Below are positions 10,701-20,800 of a DNA stretch of 64,000 bases, piece by piece. Source of the stretch: Sphaerolaimus hirsutus (taxonomy: Eukaryota > Nematoda > Chromadorea > Monhysterida > Sphaerolaimidae); assembly GCA_964036195.1 (NCBI GenBank), contig OZ038450.1, positions 5,396,701 through 5,460,700 of the forward strand, given 5' to 3'. The stretch's first letter is position 1. Every line of letters begins with the position of its first letter. The notes beneath the pieces were generated by a model. That model was not told the DNA's origin and ran no database searches. It saw only the letters and a program-made list of their open reading frames with translations. Both the position numbers and the translations under genes were made by a program.

Positions 10701-13700
10701 GGGTTTAGTAGATTTGGACCCTGGCGGGGGTTTATATAGATAGTAAATCGCTCCTCCGGAGGGATAGACAGCTGAAAAAAATTTGGGGGGGGGGGGTTGG
10801 CGGGGGTTCAATATATAGGCTTTTCTGTTCAATATATAGGCTATAAGGTATAGACGGAAAAAAGGGAGAAAAATCGCTAAAAGTAGGTGAACAACAGCTA
10901 GAAATAGGTCTATAAGTACATATAGTACAAAAAATCGCTAAAAATAGGCAATAAGGAACGTGAATTAGAATTTTGAAAGTGAAAAACTATAAAAAAGGTA
11001 CAAAAATTTTTGAGCGATTTTGAGCGAAAATTGGGCCAAAATTTCTTAAAAATTGGACGATTTGGGGGAAAGATAGCCAAAAAATTTGCCTCCGGGATAG
11101 ATAGATACATAGCTGAGGAGCGGGCCTTCGGGATAGATATATAGTTGGCGGATTTGGGGGGGGGGGGGGAACCCCCCCCTACTAAACCCATGGTTCCAAA
11201 AACGTATGCATCATTTCCGTTTCCGTCGGTGTATCGGCTGGTGACCGGCAGGGGTCTCCTAGGGGGGGCTGGGGGGGGGGGGGCTGCCCCCCCCCAAATC
11301 AGCCAGCTATCTATCTATCCCGGAGGCCGCTCAGCTATCTATCTATCCCGAGGCAAAATTTTTGGCTACTACCCCAAAAGACCCCCCCCCCCCCCAAATC
11401 GCTCAGCTATCTATCTATCTGGAGTGGTTTTTGAGAAATTTTGCCACAATTTTCGCTCAAAATCACTAATGTTCGCACCTTTTTATAGTTTTTCACCTTC
11501 AAAATCATGCTCTCCGGCTATATACATGGTTATATACCTATTTTTAGCCATTTTGTACCTACTTTTGGCTACTTTTAACTGATTATTAGCGATTTTTTCC
11601 CCTTTCTGCCTTCTTAACCTTGAAAAAGCCTATATATTGTGCCCCCGCCAGCCCCCCCCCCCAGAAAATTTTTCCAGCTATCTATCCCTCCGGAGGAGCG
11701 ATTTGCTATCTATCCAGCCCCCGCGAGGGCCAAAATCCTGGAGACCCCTGGTGACCGGTAAACTAGGATAATTTTTACCCACCCTAATAATTGGTCGTTC
11801 GAATTAAACTGAAAACCTACTTCAGTTCCCTGTTTGACACGCTTTTCCAAATTTGCAACATCCGTACTGACTTTGCTGTAAAACGTGGACTTTCGCTGCA
11901 ACTCACTGATGCTGTTTTGGAGGTGGTCGATCTGTGATAAAAAAAATTGTTGCCATCATTTTCTTGGAAAAATTGATGAAATTAAATGCAAACTTACTCT
12001 AGAATCTTTCTCCCGAAGTTCATTCTGCAACGAACGGATAGCTTCATTATTATTTTGAATGGTGGAGTCTTTAACGCGACGTGAGTCGGCCAGCTGAAAA
12101 AATGTTTGAAAAAATCAACCATTTTTACAAAAACGGCTACACATGGGGTCCGTAATGGGGGTTCACATTTTTGCCCATTTTCACGTTCAAAATAACTAGT
12201 TCATGTTCCTTTTTGCGTTTTTCACCCATTTTAGCTATATACTTATTGAATACTTACTTTTAGCAATATTTCCTCTATTTTAGCGATGTTTATCCATTTC
12301 CTGTCTGCTAGACCCTGAAGAAACCCATATACCCAGCCCATATAAATAGCTTTGATCCCTGACGAACCCCCTCCCAAAAAAATCTAACTTCTTAGGGATG
12401 TTTAAAAAGCGCTTTTTTCAACGGCCTTGCTTTTTTTTAAAAGCGCTTTTTTTCAAAAAATGTCGAGACATTTCCTAGAAAGCTCCCAAATATAGTTCTG
12501 AGTCAATATATACAGGTATGTCACACAGGTGGCAGTGCTTCTGGGGATATATAATCCTAGAATGGCTGTGGAGCCCTGGGATAGCATTATAAGTGGGGTT
12601 TTATGCCAAAAAATCCACTTTTTATATTGACTCATTATGTACATCGCTATTTGTCAAATTGTCGTGAGTTTAAGTGGAGTTAGGCCTGAAATAGTGCTTA
12701 AATAAGGTTATAAAAGAAGGATAATACATTGAGATTGATGTTTCCCCCTGCATAAGTATGTGGAAGCGCATTGGCTGGATATTATATACTACACTCACAT
12801 ATCACTTATTAGTATATGATAACATGCAGGAGAAGCATTGACACTAAAAATACACAAAACCATTGAAAACAACCACCAGTAGTAATGTGCATGCGAAATT
12901 GCGCGTTTGCGCGCAAAAAATTACAAAATACCTGGTGCATAAGTACAAACAAATTTGCCAGCGCTCTTTTTTTTTAAAAAGCGATGGGACCATTGCGCTG
13001 GGATATAAAAAAGCGGCGTTTAAAAAAAAAAGTGCTTGAAAAAAAGCGCTTGCCATCCCTACTGCTATCTATGAGCGATTTGCTATCTATCCAACCCCCG
13101 CGGGGGTCAACTTTCTGGAGACACCCGCGGAAACCTAGAAAGAGAGGTTAACCCCATTACTCACCTGTCTTCTCAAATTCGCAACCAGCCCATCCGCGTG
13201 CGCTTTGTCTCTTCTCAAACTCTCAATTTGATCCACAAGAACTTTACTGCTCGCAGTCGACTGTTCATCCGAAGAGGTACCAGCGCCGTTATGCGGATTC
13301 GGAACGATGTTTCTCTGCGGTCGCGGAGGCTTCGAGTTTCGGACGTTTTCGGAACTTGACGCGGTGCCGAAATCTGTCGCGGTTGGGCGATTTCCGCCGC
13401 TGCGCGCCGCACTACTTGAACGCGATCTGCCGCGGCGCCGCTCTGAGACGGTGTGAGAAACAATGTTTTGAAAAAAGTGGAAGGTATACTCGTCGGACAG
13501 CACGCCTAGTATGAAAACCTACCGTAATTTAATGAATAAAATCTTGTGATAAATTTCGTAATTAATTATTCCATAGTAAAAACAAAATATTATGGTGAAA
13601 AAACTGTATAATTTTTGGTTCATTATTCAGACGGGTTATGGTAGGTTTGTCATACTAAGTGTGATGTCCGCCGCGTATACAAACGTTTGAATTTCGGATG

Positions 13701-14542
13701 GCAAATGCGATTTCGGTTTAATTCTATGCCAGTGCCGACAGCTCTCTATTCCGGAAACAGCGTTTAAAATTAACAATTAGAATTTTTGAAGGTGGGTTCC
13801 GCATCCAAAAAACATTCAAGCGCATAAGACAAAACAATCGTCAATGTGAAAAGAACATACCCCCTAGACATCTGCACGCGCCGCATAATCTGAGCTCAGC
13901 TAGCTGCTTATCACTGGCCAACTTTTCTTTCTCCGCTTTACGCCGACTATCGCATTCTTGCTTGTAGAGAAATGTCGTTTTCAAATTGTCATTTCGCAAC
14001 TCGTCTATCTGGCCGAGTAGTTCTGAAATGGCGGTATGGAGTTATTATCCGCAAATTTATCATTTGAGACAAAAGTATTGCATACAGCGCGTGCCATGAG
14101 CAATGGGTATGCAACAGACAAAATTATGCGGATTAACGACAAATTTGTAAAAAAATAAAGCAATGATCGAGTGCATGATTGCCTCACGATGCATCTTGAA
14201 AAATCAAGCAGTGTTTTCGCATGCATATGAATGACGGCCAGTTACATATAAGGTTCCGAAACTCTGCAAATAATTCATAATTCCCACCCACCCACAGCTG
14301 AGAAGTTCAGTCATAACATCAGAAGAGCATGCGCCGTATGCAATACTTTCGTCTCAAATGATAATTTTGCGGATAATAACTCCGTTTAACCTCTGAACTC
14401 TGAAACATTTTAAACAGAAGCCACAAACAGAGCAGAAGGAAAAACTGTCCCACCAACCATCGATTTCATCGAGGTGTTTGCGTTTCTGACTGGAAAGTTT
14501 CTTGGCTAATCGGGCCACATTTTCGACGTCCACGCTTGCCAT
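4798..14542 (-). CDS. Coiled-coil protein, CEP135/TSGA10 (Bld10) family
   Basis: Fifteen exons in transcript order: 14542-14458, 14022-13861, 13442-13165, 12093-11998, 11931-11821, 9967-9719, 9434-9249, 9019-8939, 8671-8552, 7992-7697, 7440-7349 (acceptor could be 7449), 6821-6673, 6276-5962, 5644-5444, 5055-4798. All phases agree and give 892 aa; the start is the first ATG (MASVDVENVARL). Heptad-rich coiled coils fill most of the chain. Exon 2 ends in CGACRC, exon 3 is Arg/Ser-rich, and exon 7 has RS repeats followed by PYCSVC (Cys 359/362). Residues about 701-747 carry EN-x-x-L-x-x-EL-x-x-AV, then YIAEL, then E-x-LL-x-EKERE. As I remember them, human CEP135 and TSGA10 have this block in the same order near their C-terminal region. 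Family members build the centriole cartwheel and basal body. The family call rests on this block; the exon structure is firmer than the name. Confidence 0.72.
7488..7660. repeat. CTAGTCAT-type repeat in an intron
   Basis: It contains reiterated ACTAGTCATC/GATGACTAGTGGG words and a duplicated GTAGAGTACCATTTTCAGAGACT segment. The same word is abundant at 33140-33690. It lies in an intron of the coiled-coil gene. Confidence 0.45.
8084..8282. mobile_element. hAT-type MITE, GGGGTTTTGTA tips
   Basis: The element runs from GAGGGGTTTTGTAAATTTGG to CTACTAAACCCCTG. It is flanked by an exact 8-bp direct repeat TGGCAGAG (8076-8083 and 8283-8290), the duplication length typical of hAT transposition. Internal words GATAGATAGATAGCTG and poly-G/C tracts recur in the other family members. 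It is intronic and non-coding. Confidence 0.8.
8731..8925. mobile_element. Short interspersed element, TATACTCCAGCGACATTACACC family
   Basis: It begins near TATACTCCAGCGACATTACA and ends near GGCGATCTGTCTGTCCAGTT. A close full-length copy lies at about 60558-60765, and partial or inverted copies occur near 13500-13645, 37030-37150, 41630-41820, 53395-53580 and 57530-57600. No coding frame and no confirmed target duplication were found. Its right tip sits about 15 bp from the donor of the coiled-coil gene's eighth exon. Confidence 0.5.
9536..9618. mobile_element. Minimal hAT-type MITE (83 bp), CAGGGGTCTCC tips
   Basis: It consists of little more than the inverted tips CAGGGGTCTCC and GGAGACCCCTG. 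The flanks are TGCTGGAT and TGCTGAAT (7 of 8 identical), fitting an aged 8-bp duplication. It lies in the intron between exons at 9719-9967 and 9249-9434 of the coiled-coil gene. Confidence 0.7.
10001..10236. mobile_element. Hairpin element with GGGGCCAGTTCCGCA ends
   Basis: The left end is AGGGGCCAGTTCCGCAAAAT and the right end is its inverse, ATTTTGCGGAACTGGCCCCA. The arms are built from AAGTGAAATGGCAAA-like words, so the whole unit folds as a hairpin. The outer tip (GGGGCCA) is shared with the CAGACCCTGTAAAATG subfamily that forms the introner-like introns. Confidence 0.6.
10698..11192. mobile_element. hAT-type MITE with 8-bp duplication GTTCCAAA
   Basis: It starts CAGGGGTTTAGTAGATTTGG and ends CTACTAAACCCATG. 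The exact 8-bp repeat GTTCCAAA flanks it at 10690-10697 and 11193-11200. The interior holds GATAGATAG words and long G runs. Intronic, no transposase. Confidence 0.85.
11249..11750. mobile_element. hAT-type MITE with 8-bp duplication GTGACCGG
   Basis: The terminal inverted repeats CAGGGGTCTCC and GGAGACCCCTG are perfect, and GTGACCGG flanks both sides (11241-11248 and 11751-11758). The interior has CAGCTATCTATCTATC words, C/G homopolymers and a T-rich core. With the copy at 17935-19093 it defines the family. Confidence 0.88.
12384..13062. mobile_element. Degenerate AAAGCGCTTTTTT element
   Basis: The left end TAGGGATGTTTAAAAAGCGC is matched in inverse near the right end by GCGCTTGCCATCCCTA. 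Internal segments (an ACAAAACCATTGAAAACAAC-like stretch and GCGCGTTTGCGCGCAAAAA) recur in the element at 16888-17570, so they are one lineage. No clear 8-bp duplication remains. It lies in the coiled-coil gene intron before exon 4. Confidence 0.55.
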
Positions 14543-14835
14543 CCAGAAATCGTGTAGCTCAGCTTTCGGAAGACGCAGAGATCAAAGGGGATGCCGACAG
14601 GACGCCGTTTCAAAATAGGATTGGAACAGTGCCAAACAAGAATATCGGGTATCTTTGATAGAGGTCAGCTCCACCTATTTTGGACTGAATCGGTTTTTTA
14701 CGTGACCAAGCAATTAAATTGGTTCTAGAATAGGTCGCCTTTTGCCAAAAAACATCCCGCAATATAAAAAGAAATTTAGAGAACAAAAGAAGATCAAACA
14801 AAAAAAGAAAAAATCGGAAGTCGTTTCGTCCAAAA
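14543..14835. promoter_or_regulatory. Divergent promoter region between the coiled-coil and CHPF genes
   Basis: Only 293 bp separate the start codons of the two divergent genes, so both promoters must lie here unless non-coding first exons exist elsewhere. A TATA-like TATAAAAA sits at 14763-14770 on the CHPF strand, 66 bp before its ATG. I see no further recognisable motif. Confidence 0.5.
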
Positions 14836-17800
14836 ATGTCGTTTTTCTCGCCCATTCTTCGCCTGCTGCGACTCCTGGTGCCGCTGGCGGCCGGTTTTGT
14901 CTTGGGCGCTTTTGCCACGTTGTTTCTTTTCCGATTGGCGCAGCTCGATGCCACATGCGAGCTGGATGAACGTGATCTGGCCGCGGATTTTGTCACTATG
15001 CCAGACACTGATGAGGTTTTCGAAGCTGTGATCAAGTCAGTGCTGTTTTTGGTCTCCTGATAAGACGTATAGTGTGTGTGGAATTGTTTGATTATGTTTG
15101 TGGGGTGTGTAGGTTTGGGGTTGCCAGAAAGTGATTGAGCGTTTGTACAACAACAATTGAGCGTTTGTACAACAATAATTGAGCGTGAAAACGAAACATC
15201 AATAAGCGCCAGCATACTTGCCAGCTGTATTTTATCTGTTATCACCGCGAGAATCACTACATTAGCTGAAGATAACTTCACCATATGCAAGGGTTTTCCA
15301 GACCATCCTAAGTCTGAACCACAAGCAGAAATCAAGAAATAAGAAGTGAATACCCCACGGTAATCATTCTCCAAACCCTTTCTAAACCGCCCAGAGTTCC
15401 GGTCGCCGCCCCCGGATCCAACGCGAGTCCGCCCGTGCCCACGAAGAAGGCGAAGCAGGCGCGGCCGCGCTTCGCCGCCACCGAGCTGGGCATCCGCGAC
15501 AAGCTGCTCGTGGGCGTGCTCACGTCGTCCGACACGTTCCGCAGCCACGCCGTGCCGCTCAACCGCACCGCTAGCCATCATGTGAACAAGATGATCTTCT
15601 TCGCTGATGGTCAGTTTTTTTGGGGGGTGATGTTTTTTGTGATACAGTGCGTGGCACGGCTGGGCTTTACACATTTCTTGAAAAATTTGGAATCGGCTGT
15701 GAACACGTTTCAGTTTACCGGAACGGGTTTTTTATCTCCATCAATTTACAGGAGTTCACAGACAGCTCATTCTTGTGTTTTCGAAATTTCAGTAGGAAAC
15801 TAGTGTATTCTCGCTCCAGTGGAATATCAGACAAAAGCTTCAAATGGCTCTAAAATTTGAATCATTGTTTGAAATACCTTTTGCCTGCGCTTGTTCTAAA
15901 ATTAGCATGTCTTTTTCTGGTTTCGTTGCCAAATCCATCCATATGGGTCCATTTTTTTTGTACATTTATTCACTTATTTAAACGCAGGCGACATTCTAAG
16001 TGAAGGCACCGACCAGTTGAATCTCGTCAACTTGCAAATGACCGAGGCGGACGCGCATTTGCACGCCCTTTCCTACCTGCTGAACGATGAAAATGTGCCA
16101 AATTACAGCACTTACGATTGGGTATTTATCGTGCCGGACACAACTTATGTCAAGGCTTTCAAGTTGCATGAATTGGTTGGTAAATTATTACTCTGTGTGT
16201 TTCTTATCTAGAAAGTTACAGCGCGTATTTTCATCATTTTTTATTGTCATCTGAACTTTATTCCATTTCCCCTCTTCCAGGTAAGCCACATGTCGCTGGG
16301 GACGCCTTTGTTCATTGGAGCCCCTTTGCCTTCCGGTTATTGCGATGCGAATATGGGCATTATATTCTCACATCGTGCGCTGCGTGATATGAAAAGGTTA
16401 GGGTGCTAGAATCGACAGTTTTCAACTCGAATTTCTTATAAATCAGCTTTGAATGCATTTGAGTTTACTGGAATGAGTTATCTGTCAACTGAATTTGATG
16501 GAAATTACAAGATGACGCATTCCAGTCAAATGAAATCCGTTCAAAGCTGATTGATGAGTTTTAAGTGAATTTTCAATTTCAAGTGAAGACTAGTGTGTAT
16601 GTGTGTGTGTAGACACAGTATGTCCACCTAATGGGCCCCCACACACTGGATGTCAACTGAATTCGTGTCAACTAAATGTCAACTGAATTTAAGTGATACT
16701 GTGATTTCATCTTATTTATCTGATAGAGCATAGTTAATTTTACATCATGACACTTCATTTTCATTGTTCCTGTTAAGTGTTAGACCCCGTTTACACGGAT
16801 TTTTTGTGACGACTCGACAACAATAAAACGTTCAATAAGTTGAGTAAAAAACTTCCATATTCATTAGAAAAAGTGGTCAAGTATGCCTAGGGTTGGAAAA
16901 AAAACGTTTTTTTTTAACTCGATGTTTTTTTATATAAAAAAACGTTTTTTTTTAAAAAAAAACGTTTTTTTTAAAAGCTCCCAGATATGACCTAGTGTCA
17001 ACATATTTAGGTATATCAGACACTGGCAATACTCTGTGATGTTAAATATGACCATATAATGGCTGTGGAGCCATGGGATAGCATTATAAGTGGTGATTTG
17101 TGTCAAAAATATCCATTTTTTGTCGACATATCATTCGTATATCGCCTTATAGTCGAATGTTCGTGACTTCAGGTAAAGTTTGGCACGGAATGGTGATCAA
17201 ACAAGGTTATAAAAAGAGGTTGTTACTTTGGGAGTGAAGTTACACACTGTGGAGGTACATGGAAGCACATTACATCAATATTATATATTACAGCAACATA
17301 TGTCGGCTTATTCACCCATGGTAGCACATAGAAATGGATGTTTTGATACTAAAAATGCAACAAAACCAATGAAAACAACCACCAATGTCAATTTGTGTGT
17401 GAAATTGCGCGCTTGCGCGCAAAAATTTTGCAAAATACCTAGTGCTTAGTACTAAAAATTTTGGCCGATGTTTTTTTAAAAAAAAAAACATTTCGGACGT
17501 CATGTTTTTTTAAAAAAAACAACGTTTTTTAAAAAAAAAAACGTTTAAAAAAAAACATCGGCCAACCCTAAGTATGCCTTCTACCTAAGCGAATATGCAG
17601 GCCAAATTGCAGACTTGTGCTTGTTGCTCAAGATTTATAACGTTCGAAAAAAGTTTGCGATTGTCGCTGGCTGTCGGAGACAGTCTGACAACTGTCCGAC
17701 AACTGCAAAAGTTTTCAAACACCTTTAACTCATGAGCTTCAAGCACGATTGTGCAATTTGACATGCATATTCGCCTAGGTAACATGTATAGTTGACCACT

Positions 17801-20800
17801 TTTTCTCATAAATATGGAACATTTTTACTCAACTTATTGAACGTTTTATTTTTGTCAAGTCGTCACAAAAAATCCGTGTAAACGGGGTCTGATGCTTTTT
17901 ACAAACTTCTTGTTTTATTCAATTGACACTGAGTCAGGGGTCTCCTAGGGGGGGGCTGGGGGGGGCTGCCCCTAGGGTGTCAAATTTCCGTTTTCCGTTT
18001 CCGTTTTCCGCAGGCAAATTTTTTCCGTTTTCCGTTCCGTTTTCCGGCTGCTGAAATTTTTTTTCTGTTTTCCGTTCTGTTTTCCGGCCACTTTTTTTTC
18101 CGTTTCCGTTTTTCCGGCTGATTTTCCGTTTTCCGGCTAAATTTTCAGTTTTTCCGCTTTTTTTCCGTTTTCCGGCTCAATTTCCAGTTTTTCCGGCTTT
18201 TTTCCGTTTTCCGCCTCAATTTTCTCTTTTTCCGCCACATTTTACCGTTTTCTGGCTCAACTTTCTGTTTTCTGTTCCAGCCAAACTGGTAAACATTAAT
18301 GCAGATTGTCAATTATGTAAATTTTTCCTGTTTCCAGCAAAATTTCTACAAATTTTTTTCACTTCCAGCAAAATTTCAGCAAATTTTATCTGTTTTCTGG
18401 CAAAATTTCAGCAAATTTTTCCATTTCCATGCTAATTTCATTTTTCTGTTTCCGTTTTTCCGGCCCCTTTTTCCGTTTTCCGGCCACTGAAATTTTTTTT
18501 CCGTTTCCGTTTTCCGCCAAGTGCAAATTTTTTCCGTTTTCCGTTCCGTTTTCCGGCCGCTGAAATTTTTTTTCCGTTTCCGTTTTCCGTAAAAGAATTT
18601 TTTTGACACCCTAGCTGCCCCCCCAAATCGGCCAGCTATCTATCTATCCCGGAGGTCGCTCAGCTATCTATCTATCCCGAGGCAAAATTTTTGGCTACTA
18701 CCCCCTAAGACCCCCCCCCCCCAAATCGCTCAGCTATCTATCTATCTGGAGTGGTTTTTGAGAAATTTTGCCCCTATTTTCGCTCAAAATCACTAATTTT
18801 CGCACCTCTTTATAGTTTTTCACCTTCAAAATCGTGTTCTCCGGCTATAGGCATGGTTATATGCCTGTTTTTAGCCATTTTAAACCTACTTTTAGCCACT
18901 TTTGACCAATTACTAGCGATTTTTCCCCTTTCGGCCTTCTATGCACTGAAAAAGCCTTTATATTTTGCCCCCGCGAGCCCCCCCCCCAAGCCCCCCCAGC
19001 CCCCCAGAAAATTTTTTCAGCTATCTATCCCTCGGGAGGAGCGATTTGCTATCTATCCAGCCCCCGTGAGGGCCAAAATCTTGGAGACCCCTGCACTGAG
19101 TTGACGCGAATTTGCGATGTCAACTAGTGTGTGTGGGCCAAATACGCCAAGGGTAGTGATGCGATGGCTCCCCGTCGCATTTCTTCAAAGATGGTTGGCG
19201 CCCTTTTGTTGTAGTGTGTGGATTTCGGTGGGCGCCCGANNNNNNNNNNNNNNNNNNNNNNNNNNNNNNNNNNNNNNNNNNNNNNNNNNNNNNNNNNNNN
19301 NNNNNNNNNNNNNNNNNNNNNNNNNNNNNNNNNNNNNNNNNNNNNNNNNNNNNNNNNNNNNNNNNNNNNNNNNNNNNNNNNNNNNNNNNNNNNNNNNNNN
19401 NNNNNNNNNNNNNNNNNNNNNNNNNNNNNNNNNNNNNNNGTGGGCGCCCGACGCCATTTTTTGAATAGCGCCATTGGCGCCGGCTTCACTTTTCAATCAT
19501 TAGTCGACTGTCACTTTTTTGCGTAAAGGGTATTTTAAAGTTTTTTTTGAACACGCAGTCGACTGCACGAGTGTCACGATTACGCTGTTGAGGGTCGGAC
19601 GTCCTCTGAAAACATAGGTCTCTGTGTTCGGAAATTGCTCAATATTTCATGCACCGATGAGTGGAGCGTAAGTTTTTTCAAGTTGACCTGTAGTTTTTCG
19701 GATGTAAAGCGCGATTTCATCGAGAAAGTGCCTGCAATTGGAGTTTTTTGTATCGTGATTGAAGTTTCGGCATTTGGATTATTTTTTGAGATTTCGGGTT
19801 CGGGTTTCGAGATCGGGATTAGCATTTTGGACATTGTTTCGATATTCAAGGTTTTTCTCTGATTTGCAACAAAATGGTGTAAAAAGACACTTGGATGCCA
19901 TAACAGTGGCATAAATTGGACACATGAGGATTCCGTTCACATTTCCGTTCTTAGTGCAAAAACTTTTTTTCTTACATTTTCCAATTTCCACTAATTTTTC
20001 CGGGACCGGGATAGGAATTGTAAAATTTTCGGGATCGGGATTCGTTTTTGTAGATTTCGGGATCGGGACCCTAGGACCTAGCCAGGATTTATGAACATGG
20101 GGGGGGGTTATACACGGATTCGGCCCCGGCCAAGTCCTTGGGTGATCCGTACCGTTTCTCGCTCTAATTGTGCCTCAGCCCTGCCCTACCATTACGCAGC
20201 ACAAGCAATTCCGCTGGTGGCGGAGTTCTCTAATAGCTGGCGAAGACATCCCGCGCGCTGTGGCTGGCACGCTGCCAAGACAGGACGCTTTCAATGCCGC
20301 CCACACTGTCTACCCTATTTTTAATTCGGACGAGTTTTATTTGCTGCATAAATATTACAGTTCGCTGGAGATTGACTCATTGAATACACTTATTACAAGT
20401 CGGTTTGGGCGAAATTTTGGTGAAAATGTGTTTGTGGCAAAAGGGAGCATTCTTTTTGCCACGACGTAGGGTTACACTGAAAATCAACAGATAATCAAGG
20501 GTCTCCTAGGGGGGGGGGGGGGTTACCCCCCTCTCCCAAACCCCCCAGCTATCTATCTATCCCGGAGGCAAAATTTTGGCTACTATCCCCTAAACCCCCA
20601 CCCAAATCCCACAGCTATCACCTATCCGGGGCGATTTTTGAGAAATTATTCCCAAATTGTCGCTCAAAATTGCTACTTTTCATGCGTTTTTATAGATTTT
20701 CACCTCCAAAATCGTTAGTATTTACATGTTTATTATTGCGGTGTTCGGTTATTTTGGCTATATATGTGCTTATATACCTATTTTTAGCCATGTTTCACCT

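Noticed and set aside
14610..15674. 354-codon open frame on the minus strand, the longest in the window
   Set aside because: It runs antisense over two CHPF exons, an intron and the divergent promoter. The plus strand has the conserved protein with matching splice phases, and the GC-rich exons create the open antisense frame.
16397..19558. Loss of a CHPF exon in the assembly gap
   Set aside because: The exon 19559-19667 supplies the missing cysteine-containing segment and joins both neighbours in phase, so nothing needs to lie in the gap.
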